Source: a virus. From it: 26,625 bases of DNA. The stretch is from IMG/VR virus record IMGVR_UViG_3300017759_000057, positions 1 through 26,625 of that record, one strand, 5' to 3'. The notes below the pieces were generated by a model. The model searched no databases, was not told the DNA's origin, and saw only the letters and a program-made list of their open reading frames with translations. Of the stretch, positions 1-5,665 are shown one piece after another. Both the position numbers and the translations under genes were made by a program. Each line of letters opens with the position of its first letter. Position 1 is the stretch's first letter.

Positions 1-1
1 A

Positions 2-241
2 AAGTATGTTGATAATACCCCTGTTGGTGTTCAACCTGCTTGGAAAGATTGGGGCGGAAAACTAGAACAAGAGATTTACTGCTCAAAGAAGAAGGTAAAG
101 AATGAATTACATTTCTTTGCTGAATTGATTGGTTCAAGAACTAACGGTAACTTGGTTGGAAAGAAATGGACTGTGCGTGAAGGAACTCCCCCTAATATTC
201 AATGGAATGGTATTCCTGAATTAAGGGAGGGAAAGATTTGA
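2..241 (+). CDS. C-terminal part of an unrecognised protein (5' end outside window)
   Basis: An open frame runs from the window edge to a TGA at 239-241, giving the last 79 residues of a protein that starts upstream. The visible part is Trp- and Lys-rich, with no Cys pairs, membrane segment or motif I recognise. Its 3' end carries the Shine-Dalgarno sequence (AGGGAGG, about 224-230) for the next gene, and its stop overlaps that gene's TTG start, so the two are probably translationally coupled. It lies at the head of the visible replication operon, so a DNA-metabolism role is possible, but that is context only. Confidence 0.6.
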   Translation, partial: KYVDNTPVGVQPAWKDWGGKLEQEIYCSKKKVKNELHFFAELIGSRTNGNLVGKKWTVREGTPPNIQWNGIPELREGKI

Positions 242-429
242 ACCCAATGTGGAAACAACAAGTCGGTAAAAGTTTTGTAATAGCGTCTAAAGTAGGAGAA
301 GTTTTTTCAAGGAGAAAACTACAACTAACTGACTATATTTCTCCTAATTTTTTCTTTGTTGATAAAATAGAAGGAATTACAATAATAATTAAAAATAACA
401 ACATAATGCAAATGGAAGAGATAAAATGA
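238..429 (+). CDS. Small hypothetical protein, 63 aa, TTG start
   Basis: The frame begins with a TTG that overlaps the upstream stop (TTGA) and sits 7 nt after a strong AGGGAGG, which decides the start. The next in-frame ATG is three codons later and is less well spaced. The product is 63 residues with a hydrophobic beta-like stretch near residues 47-52. No known domain is recognised. Its last codons carry a GGAAGAG ribosome binding site, and its stop overlaps the ATG of the sliding-clamp gene (ATGA). This chain of overlaps is the main support for the gene being real. Confidence 0.55.
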   Translation: MNPMWKQQVGKSFVIASKVGEVFSRRKLQLTDYISPNFFFVDKIEGITIIIKNNNIMQMEEIK

Positions 430-1193
430 AATTCGTAGTAAATAATAAACAAATGGAGAAAGCACTTTCGGACATACAAGGTAAAGGAAAGTATCTAGGT
501 AATGGTGGGCTAAGTTCATCAAAAATGGGAACATACTTCTATATGACATTAACAGACAATGTACTGGAAATATGGAACGGAGATATGACATTTGGATTAA
601 ACATTACAGTTGAAGTAACTGGAATAAGAAACGGTGCTTTTATTGGCGATGCCGCATTAATTATACCTTATCTCAAAAAGTTTGGTGAAGATGTATTGTT
701 TGATGTTGGTGACTTTTTGAAACTTACTTCGGGTAATAGAAAGGCTTCTTTGCCAATGGTAGTTAATCATCCAAATATGGAATCTATTTCCCGTATTAGG
801 GAAATGGTGAAGCACATATCCTATGAAGAAGAATTAGATAAACTTTGGTCTTTTGGAGCGCATAATTTTGAAGGTGCATTTAAACTGAGTAGTGAAACAT
901 TTAAAGAAGCATTAGGGCTTTGTGAATTAGTGAAGAGTGGTGTTTATAAATTAAATTATCTTGGTGGTAATGTAACCTTTTCAAGTAGAACAACTGCTTC
1001 AAATCAATATGAACAAACAATTCAATTAGCATTAGCGATGGGAGAAGATGCAACCCTTGAGTATTCGGGGCCTTTGCACAATTTCTTTGATAAAGAACAA
1101 ATCTTAAACTTTTATATTAAGGATGAATTTCCTTTACTTATTGTAGCAAACGATAGAAAAATATTGAAAGCCCCGTATTCGGGTGGTAATTAA
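426..1193 (+). CDS. DNA sliding clamp, PCNA-like processivity factor
   Basis: The product is a 255-residue protein of typical PCNA length. It is predicted to encircle DNA and tether the polymerase at the viral replication fork. Support is its length, a beta/alpha pattern suited to repeated clamp domains, a clamp-like strand-helix segment at residues 70-100, and a C-terminal strand pattern (residues 227-251, with FPLLIV then KAPY) like the last strands of PCNA and beta clamps. The gene lies immediately before the PolB N-terminal fragment, with 1 nt between its stop and that gene's ATG. The PolB C-terminal fragment ends in a PIP-box-like peptide, the expected ligand of a PCNA. Sequence similarity is weak by eye, so assignment to PCNA rather than another clamp rests on context. 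Confidence 0.65.
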   Translation: MKFVVNNKQMEKALSDIQGKGKYLGNGGLSSSKMGTYFYMTLTDNVLEIWNGDMTFGLNITVEVTGIRNGAFIGDAALIIPYLKKFGEDVLFDVGDFLKLTSGNRKASLPMVVNHPNMESISRIREMVKHISYEEELDKLWSFGAHNFEGAFKLSSETFKEALGLCELVKSGVYKLNYLGGNVTFSSRTTASNQYEQTIQLALAMGEDATLEYSGPLHNFFDKEQILNFYIKDEFPLLIVANDRKILKAPYSGGN

Positions 1194-1194
1194 A

Positions 1195-2832
1195 ATGATA
1201 ATTAGTAAATGTATAGATGATAAACATATTTATTCTGCATGGAGAGAAAACGGAGAGCGTAAGTTTAACTTAGAAGCGTTTGACCCTTATTTCTTTATTG
1301 AAGATAGTGAGTTTGAACATGAGAAATATTCTGCTAGTAAGCATATTACTAGGCCCTTTAAATATGAAAAGGGTGATTGGGTTTCTTTAAAAGGAAAGCC
1401 ATTGAAAAAAGTAATAGTAGAAAAAGCCAGTGATATTTACAAGGCTCGTAAAATGTGGAATACTACTTATGAAGCAGATGTACCTTTTGGCTTTCGATAT
1501 GCCATTGATAAGGTAGATAACATGCCGGAATATAAACTGCGTAAATGGTACTGGGATATGGAATGGCAACAAGGTGGAGAACATCATGATAAGATTACTA
1601 CTATTGTAATGTATGATAATTATGATAAAGAGTATTATCAGTGGGCTTGGTTTCCTAATTATGAAGGAGAAGAGTATTTACACTTTAATAATGAAAAAGA
1701 AATGATTGAATCCTTTATTCGAGTTATGGTAGATAAAGACCCTGATATGTTAATAGCATGGTTTGGATTGAAATTCGATTTGCCTAAATTGCTTGAAAGG
1801 TGTTGTGCATTGGACATCAACCCTATGCTTATGTCTCCAATTAACCGAATAGAAGGCGTTAAGAAAGCCGGAAATGGGTTTGTTTTCAGTAAGGTTGAAA
1901 GTGGATTCTCGCCCATACAACAACCATTAGGGGGCCGCATAACCCTCAATTTAGACCTAGCCTTTGAGAGACAGTGGAATGATTCACAAAGAGGAACATT
2001 ACCCTCAATGAGTCTTGAATATGTTTCTCAAACATTATTCGGTGAAGGCAAATCAAAGGAAACTATTTTTGAAGACCCCAATGAATTTTATCGTAGGGGT
2101 TGGCTTGAAGATACAGAAGCATATTTAAAATATGCTATAATAGATGTTGAATTACTTGTAAGAATAGATGAAACAAACTTCTGTAGTGAGGCTATTATTG
2201 CTTTACAAAGATTGCTCAAAGCACCGTTTGAAGCGTGTTTTTATGCAAGCCATATGGGTTCTATTTACTTTATGCGTAATGCAGATTGGATTTGTAAGAC
2301 TGGAAGTAAAGTCGATAAAAGAGAAGAATATGAAGGTGCTATGATATACGACCCTCTTAGTGAAGGTACAAATGGATTACATCTTAATGTAGCGGCTTTT
2401 GATTTTGCCGGATTGTACCCATCAATGATGATTGCTAGAAAGATTTCTTGGGAAACTAAAAGTGAAGAACAGACTGAATTTGCAGTTAATATTGCAACTC
2501 CAAGAGACTTTAGCCCTGTAGAAAGAAAGCACATGTTGTATTATAAAACAGATAAATTAGGACTATTGCCGAGAGCAGTTCTTGAATTGAAAGAGTTGCG
2601 AAATGAATATAAGCGTCTTATGCGAGATGCAAGAGAAAGTGGAGATGATTTAGAAGCAGTTAAGTGGCATAATAATCAAATGGCTGTAAAGCGTTTAATG
2701 GCATCTTTTTATGGCATTGTTGCATTTCAAGGGTTTGGTTGGGCCGATGTTAATTTGGCCGCAAGCATTACTGCGAGTGCAAGAGAAGCAATTAGATTAG
2801 CGGCGTTTAAGGCAAAGGAGATGAAAGTATGA
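1195..2832 (+). CDS. polB-N: Family B DNA polymerase, N-terminal subunit (exonuclease, motifs A and B)
   Basis: The product has 545 residues and covers the N-terminal domain, 3'-5' exonuclease and the first part of the palm and fingers. Exo I is WDME (D121, E123), Exo II ends KFD (D195), and Exo III is YAIID (D317). Motif A is DFAGLYPS (D403). Motif B is KRLMASFYG (K499), with Ala where Asn is usual. The frame then ends with AKEMKV and a TGA, so motif C, the rest of the palm and the thumb are missing here and are encoded at 4781-5665. ATG 1195 is preferred to the in-frame GTG at 1183, which would overlap the clamp gene without a ribosome binding site. All exonuclease acidic residues are present, so proofreading is expected. 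The split lies between the fingers and motif C, so activity should need both subunits. Confidence 0.9.
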   Translation: MIISKCIDDKHIYSAWRENGERKFNLEAFDPYFFIEDSEFEHEKYSASKHITRPFKYEKGDWVSLKGKPLKKVIVEKASDIYKARKMWNTTYEADVPFGFRYAIDKVDNMPEYKLRKWYWDMEWQQGGEHHDKITTIVMYDNYDKEYYQWAWFPNYEGEEYLHFNNEKEMIESFIRVMVDKDPDMLIAWFGLKFDLPKLLERCCALDINPMLMSPINRIEGVKKAGNGFVFSKVESGFSPIQQPLGGRITLNLDLAFERQWNDSQRGTLPSMSLEYVSQTLFGEGKSKETIFEDPNEFYRRGWLEDTEAYLKYAIIDVELLVRIDETNFCSEAIIALQRLLKAPFEACFYASHMGSIYFMRNADWICKTGSKVDKREEYEGAMIYDPLSEGTNGLHLNVAAFDFAGLYPSMMIARKISWETKSEEQTEFAVNIATPRDFSPVERKHMLYYKTDKLGLLPRAVLELKELRNEYKRLMRDARESGDDLEAVKWHNNQMAVKRLMASFYGIVAFQGFGWADVNLAASITASAREAIRLAAFKAKEMKV

Positions 2833-2833
2833 G
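2812..2833 (+). repeat. 22-bp direct repeat, copy 1 (polB-N end / gene junction)
   Basis: This 22-base stretch, running from GCAAAGGAG through ATGAAAGTATGAG, is identical to bases 3184-3205. It encodes the AKEMKV C-terminus of polB-N, supplies the ribosome binding site, and overlaps the start of the next gene. The two copies bracket three tiny genes. Confidence 0.9.
2821..2829 (+). repeat. 9-bp direct repeat ATGAAAGTA, left flank of polB insertion
   Basis: ATGAAAGTA here is repeated at 4781-4789. Removing the 1,960 bp from one copy to the other restores one continuous polB frame (AKEMKV-VYGHTDS). Confidence 0.85.
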
Positions 2834-2978
2834 AACTAATATTCTTAACGGAGGTTGGTCGCTAAATCCTCCTAATCCAAAATTTAGATGTTGGAAATGT
2901 GATAAATATAAAGTATCAAAGAAAATGAATAAATTGGGTAATTATTGCTTACAGTGCTATAAGGAGATGAAAATATGA
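2829..2978 (+). CDS. Small zinc-knuckle/ribbon protein, 49 aa
   Basis: The ATG overlaps the polB-N stop (ATGA) and follows AAGGAG at 2816-2820. The 49-residue product has two CxxC pairs (C21/C24 and C40/C43) separated by a basic loop, typical of a small zinc ribbon that could bind nucleic acid or protein. It ends KEMKI, because its last codons form the junction motif for the next gene. No specific family is recognised. It lies wholly inside the block that splits the polymerase gene. Confidence 0.65.
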   Translation: MRTNILNGGWSLNPPNPKFRCWKCDKYKVSKKMNKLGNYCLQCYKEMKI

Positions 2979-3112
2979 AATATGTTACCCAAACAGTTCT
3001 TGATGAAGAATACTATAAACTTTCTAAAGTAATCAAGAAAAACCTAGACCCCCTTTCTAAAGACGAATTAATTTATTTACTAATTAGGTATTTGATAGAG
3101 GTGAAAGTATGA
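2975..3112 (+). CDS. Small hypothetical protein, 45 aa
   Basis: The start overlaps the upstream stop (ATGA) after AAGGAGATGAAA. The product is a predicted helical 45-residue protein with an acidic/basic N-terminal half and an amphipathic helix near residues 30-41. It ends IEVKV, again the coded form of the junction motif GAGGTGAAAGTATGA. No homology is recognised. The case for a gene rests on its position in an unbroken chain of overlapping frames. Confidence 0.55.
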   Translation: MKYVTQTVLDEEYYKLSKVIKKNLDPLSKDELIYLLIRYLIEVKV

Positions 3113-3204
3113 AATGTAAAAAACCAATAAAACACAACCCTCAATTTGAAGGAAAGATTAACTGCAAACAATGTGAAAGAGAAGCAAAGGAGATGAAAGT
3201 ATGA
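3109..3204 (+). CDS. Tiny Cys-containing protein, 31 aa
   Basis: The start overlaps the upstream stop (ATGA). The 31-residue product has C3, H9 and a CxxC pair at C19/C22, which could make a single zinc knuckle. Its last residues, AKEMKV, match the end of polB-N because both are coded by the same 22-bp repeat. The gene could therefore have formed around the repeat. Function unknown. Confidence 0.5.
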   Translation: MKCKKPIKHNPQFEGKINCKQCEREAKEMKV

Positions 3205-3205
3205 G
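3184..3205 (+). repeat. 22-bp direct repeat, copy 2 (junction before GIY-YIG gene)
   Basis: This stretch is identical to 2812-2833. It carries the ribosome binding site and overlapping start of the GIY-YIG nuclease gene. Confidence 0.9.
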
Positions 3206-3824
3206 TTGCGTATATTTTATTAGACATAAGACTACTAAACCTATTAAGATAGGTTATACCGAAAAAGAAACACCCTTAGATAGAATTGCTACTATGGAAA
3301 CAGGTAGTCCTTTTGGAATTGAATTATTGGGCTTTATTGAAACAAATAATGCTAAAAAACTAGAAGTAGAACTACATGAAAAATATGATTCTTTTAGAAC
3401 AAAAGGTGAATGGTTTGATATTTCTGAAGAAGAGGTAAAATCTATTCTTAAAGAACATAGCACAATAAATATAAATTCTCTTCAAATACTTAGGGCTTTC
3501 TTAATTAAAGAAAGGTTAACTCCAAAAGAAGTGACTGACATAGTTAAATGGCATAAACAATATTATAGCCACCCAATAGATGAAGAAGTTCTTAGTTCAA
3601 GAAAAGAGTCGTTTAGTTTGGCAGTTAGTAAGTTTTACAAGGAAAAACTTATTCCTAAAAATGAACAGATTGCTACAAAAGTCATAGTGACTTGGCTTTG
3701 TAAAGAACTTAACTTAAGTCGTTCACAAGTTTATAAATATATGAAAGAGTATAGAAGTGAATTTTTTATAAATAAGAAAAAGGGAAGAGCGTCTTTTTTG
3801 TTGCTTAAGGAGTTGAAAGAATGA
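3201..3824 (+). CDS. GIY-YIG family nuclease (T5orf172/MUG113-like) with C-terminal HTH
   Basis: The product has 207 residues. The N-terminal ~80 residues match the T5orf172/MUG113 branch of GIY-YIG nucleases: VYFIR (Y5), IKIGYT (residues 16-20), R28 after the second strand, then ELH (E57, H59), R66 and GEWF (69-72). GIY-YIG enzymes cut DNA through a Tyr/Arg/Glu site. The C-terminal part has a likely helix-turn-helix (about 158-182, with LNLSRSQVYKYMKEY) that could give sequence specificity. It is the only recognisable enzyme in the block that interrupts polB, so a homing-endonuclease role is attractive. Many T5orf172 proteins have no known role, so homing is inference. It starts at an ATGA overlap, ends LKELKE, and overlaps the next gene the same way. 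Confidence 0.8.
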   Translation: MSCVYFIRHKTTKPIKIGYTEKETPLDRIATMETGSPFGIELLGFIETNNAKKLEVELHEKYDSFRTKGEWFDISEEEVKSILKEHSTININSLQILRAFLIKERLTPKEVTDIVKWHKQYYSHPIDEEVLSSRKESFSLAVSKFYKEKLIPKNEQIATKVIVTWLCKELNLSRSQVYKYMKEYRSEFFINKKKGRASFLLLKELKE

Positions 3825-4012
3825 AATTATTAGAAAGATGGATATATGAAGCGATGTTTGAATTTAATGGAATATTTACCGTTGACGAATTAAGAGACAA
3901 AATTGTAGCAAAGAAAGGCAATAGTATTTATATTGGAAGCAATACACAAATTGCATCTTATTGTAAAAAGTACGGTACGCTTGTTGCTCCTAGAACATAC
4001 AGGAGGAAATAA
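3821..4012 (+). CDS. Small winged-helix-like protein, 63 aa, paralogue A
   Basis: The start overlaps the nuclease stop (ATGA) after AAGGAG. The 63-residue basic protein has a helix-turn-helix-like pattern: RWIYEA, then FTVDELRDKI, then GNSIYIGS and IASYCKKYG, ending YRRK. It aligns along most of its length with the next gene's product, sharing W-x2-EA, FT-x2-E, KI, GNS-x-YI-x-S and a Tyr six residues further on. The pair looks like a tandem duplication. A small DNA-binding regulator is likely from charge and fold pattern, but this is not proven. Its 3' end supplies AGGAGG for the next gene. Confidence 0.6.
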   Translation: MKLLERWIYEAMFEFNGIFTVDELRDKIVAKKGNSIYIGSNTQIASYCKKYGTLVAPRTYRRK

Positions 4013-4013
4013 C

Positions 4014-4232
4014 ATGACAAAGATAAATGGGCGAATGAAAAAATGGGTTAAAGAAGCAATTCAAAACCAAGAAGAACCATTTACTGCAAGTGAGATATAT
4101 TCAAAGATTTTAGAAGACAGGGGCAATAGTATGTATATTACTAGCGTATATTCTGTTGGTGCTTACTTGAGTCAAATATGCGAAAAGAAAAAAACAAAAG
4201 AAAAAAATTTATATTGGAGAAGAGAAAAATGA
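4014..4232 (+). CDS. Small winged-helix-like protein, 72 aa, paralogue B
   Basis: The ATG at 4014 is chosen because AGGAGG (4001-4006) lies 7 nt before it; an in-frame ATG at 3933 would overlap paralogue A by 80 nt. The product is 72 residues and very basic at the end. It shares with its upstream neighbour W-x2-EA, PFTASEI, KI, GNSMYI and a following Tyr-containing helix. It is a probable DNA-binding protein by analogy with small winged helices. Its stop overlaps the next ATG. Confidence 0.6.
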   Translation: MTKINGRMKKWVKEAIQNQEEPFTASEIYSKILEDRGNSMYITSVYSVGAYLSQICEKKKTKEKNLYWRREK

Positions 4233-4399
4233 GAACTAAATTTGTAACAGTTAAAGTATCATATGATACAGAAGAGACTTGGGATATTACTTTACAAGAA
4301 GTAAAAGAAATATTTCAAATGATGAATAACTTGAAGCGTCACGCTATCATTGTAAATATAGAACAAGGTGTGAATAAGAATGATGATGGACAGGACTAA
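4229..4399 (+). CDS. Small hypothetical protein, 56 aa
   Basis: The ATG overlaps the preceding stop after GGAGAAGAG. The 56-residue product begins with a beta strand (TKFVTVKVSYD), then a helix with LQEVKEIFQMM, then a strand (HAIIVNIE), a small alpha/beta arrangement. No family is recognised. It overlaps the next small gene by 20 nt in another frame. Confidence 0.5.
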   Translation: MRTKFVTVKVSYDTEETWDITLQEVKEIFQMMNNLKRHAIIVNIEQGVNKNDDGQD

Positions 4400-4511
4400 T
4401 CAGTTATTAGAAGAATTGCTCGCTATGATAGCAAGGTCAAATAAGATATTGATGATGGTAAATATCGTGAACATAGCAACCATTATAACAATAATTACGG
4501 TGGTAATATGA
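4380..4511 (+). CDS. Single-pass membrane peptide, 43 aa
   Basis: Start ATG 4380, the first of three consecutive Met codons, about 9 nt after an AGG-containing purine run. The N-terminal half is charged and helical. Residues 24-43 are almost wholly Ile/Val/Thr/Met and form one predicted membrane helix reaching the C-terminus. The stop overlaps the ATG of the following coiled-coil gene. Function unknown. Confidence 0.45.
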   Translation: MMMDRTNQLLEELLAMIARSNKILMMVNIVNIATIITIITVVI

Positions 4512-4672
4512 ATAAACTAGAGAAAATGGAAAAGAAAATAAAGATGCTAGAAGAGGAAGTGGAGGATTTGTACTCTATAAATAAAAAACTATTAAAGATG
4601 TATAAAGCAATACAGGAACTACAAGACCAGTTTGACTCTCCCGCTATGAAATTTATATATTATTTGGAGTGA
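4508..4672 (+). CDS. Coiled-coil peptide, 54 aa
   Basis: The ATG overlaps the previous stop (ATGA), with GGTGG upstream. The 54-residue product has heptad-like Leu/Ile spacing and alternating Lys/Glu through residues 3-42, strongly suggesting a coiled coil. It follows a small membrane peptide in overlapping frames. That order resembles small phage accessory pairs, but no specific role can be given. Confidence 0.5.
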   Translation: MNKLEKMEKKIKMLEEEVEDLYSINKKLLKMYKAIQELQDQFDSPAMKFIYYLE

Positions 4673-4676
4673 TAAA

Positions 4677-4784
4677 ATGTTTTTACTTATTAAAATACTA
4701 GTACGCTTTATTATTAACGATTTGAAAACATTCTATAATGGAGTAATTATGATTATTAGTGAAGGTGTGGAGGCTCAAAAATGA
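4677..4784 (+). CDS. Tiny hydrophobic peptide, 35 aa
   Basis: Start ATG 4677 lies just after TTGGAGTGATAAA, which gives GGAG at good spacing. Most of the 35 residues are hydrophobic (FLLIKILVRFII, then VIMII), suggesting membrane association. Its main visible importance is that its end carries GGTGTGGAGG and its stop overlaps the ATG of polB-C, so it may provide translational coupling for the polymerase C-terminal subunit. Confidence 0.4.
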   Translation: MFLLIKILVRFIINDLKTFYNGVIMIISEGVEAQK

Positions 4785-4789
4785 AAGTA
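4781..4789 (+). repeat. 9-bp direct repeat ATGAAAGTA, right flank of polB insertion
   Basis: This is the second copy of ATGAAAGTA (see 2821-2829). It now provides the start codon and first residues (MKV) of polB-C. Confidence 0.85.
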
Positions 4790-5665
4790 GTATATGGACA
4801 TACTGATTCTATTTATGTTCAAATAGATTCAGTTGAAGAAGCACAAGCGGCTATAAAAGAAATAGAATCTTCAGTGAGAGAACATTTTCCTAATGTAATG
4901 GGTCTTGAAAAACATCCTGTTGTTTTGGAATTTGAAAAGTATTATTCCGCATTGGGTGTCGGAGCAACAAAGAATAGAAATGCCGGTATGATTACTTGGG
5001 ATGATGGAGAGTGGTTAGAAAAACCAAAATTTACAATGACTGGATTTACTGCTAAGAGAGTAAGTGAAACTCCTTTTGCTAAAGAAATACAATTATCTAT
5101 TCTAAAAAAGTGGGTTACAAAAGAACCATTAGGTAAAATAAATATTCATTTATTTGAAATATATCGTTCTGTTAAGAATGGAGAAATACCCATTTCTTCC
5201 TTAGTAAAACGAAGCAGATTAAAAAGTGAGAGATTTAAAGTAAAGTGTGTAGAATGTAATTCTAAATATAACTTAGAAGATTGTATTAATTTTAAATGGT
5301 GTAAAAAATGCGGCACCGAAACAAGTAGATTTGTTACCTTACAAAACAAAAGACCTAGCGTAGGTTCAGGTATTGCCGGTGTTTTGTATGCTAAACAAAA
5401 GTTAGATATGACATTTGATGATTCATATTTATTTCTAAAAGTCAACCACGACGATACATTTATCAACCCGTTGACTAAGGAGGAAAAAGCAGTACAGTAT
5501 ATATCCGGCACAACCTATGAAGACTTCAATGATTATGAACCGGATTGGCTTCACTACGCAGAACAGGTCTTGAAAAAGGCAGAGCCCGTTTATAGGGCTA
5601 TGGATTGGGACTTATCAAGCATAAGAACAGGAAAATTACAAACAAAATTGGATGAGTGGTTTTAA
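4781..5665 (+). CDS. polB-C: Family B DNA polymerase, C-terminal subunit (motif C, thumb, PIP box)
   Basis: The product has 294 residues and starts directly at motif C, YGHTDS (residues 5-10), with His in place of the first Asp of the usual DTD. KNRNAGMITW (64-73) matches the KKRYAG-type DNA-binding motif, and TGFTAKR (87-93) follows as expected. A Cys4 zinc ribbon (C156, C159, C174, C177) is inserted in the thumb region. The last eight residues, QTKLDEWF, fit a PIP box (Q-x2-L-x2-WF), so the fragment should bind the clamp encoded at 426-1193. GTGGAGG 7 nt before the ATG is a strong ribosome binding site. With polB-N it makes a complete polymerase of about 840 residues. The next gene starts immediately after its stop. 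Confidence 0.9.
   Translation: MKVVYGHTDSIYVQIDSVEEAQAAIKEIESSVREHFPNVMGLEKHPVVLEFEKYYSALGVGATKNRNAGMITWDDGEWLEKPKFTMTGFTAKRVSETPFAKEIQLSILKKWVTKEPLGKINIHLFEIYRSVKNGEIPISSLVKRSRLKSERFKVKCVECNSKYNLEDCINFKWCKKCGTETSRFVTLQNKRPSVGSGIAGVLYAKQKLDMTFDDSYLFLKVNHDDTFINPLTKEEKAVQYISGTTYEDFNDYEPDWLHYAEQVLKKAEPVYRAMDWDLSSIRTGKLQTKLDEWF

Larger units (their letters stand above)
2821..4780 (+). mobile_element. Putative 1,960-bp insertion splitting polB, with a GIY-YIG nuclease
   Basis: This block separates polymerase motif B from motif C and is bounded by a 9-bp direct repeat. It holds ten short plus-strand genes: a zinc-knuckle protein, two further tiny proteins, a GIY-YIG/HTH nuclease, two paralogous small proteins, a small unknown protein, a TM peptide, a coiled-coil peptide and another hydrophobic peptide. 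The polymerase codons join in frame if the block is removed. No intein splice junctions, inverted repeats or transposase are visible. Calling it mobile is inference from the clean gene disruption and the nuclease; it could also be a long-fixed rearrangement. Confidence 0.6.

Noticed and set aside
1183-1194. GTG start for polB-N at 1183
   Set aside because: It would overlap the clamp gene and lacks a spaced ribosome binding site; ATG 1195 begins at a normal PolB-like N-terminus.
3933-4013. Longer start for the second HTH-like paralogue
   Set aside because: It would overlap paralogue A by 80 nt, while ATG 4014 has AGGAGG at ideal spacing and aligns with the paralogue's N-terminus.
2821-4780. 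Intein or self-splicing intron in polB
   Set aside because: polB-N ends in a stop right at the boundary, with no splicing-domain residues (Cys/Ser start, His-Asn end). The block is filled end to end with overlapping translated frames, leaving no room for intron core structure.
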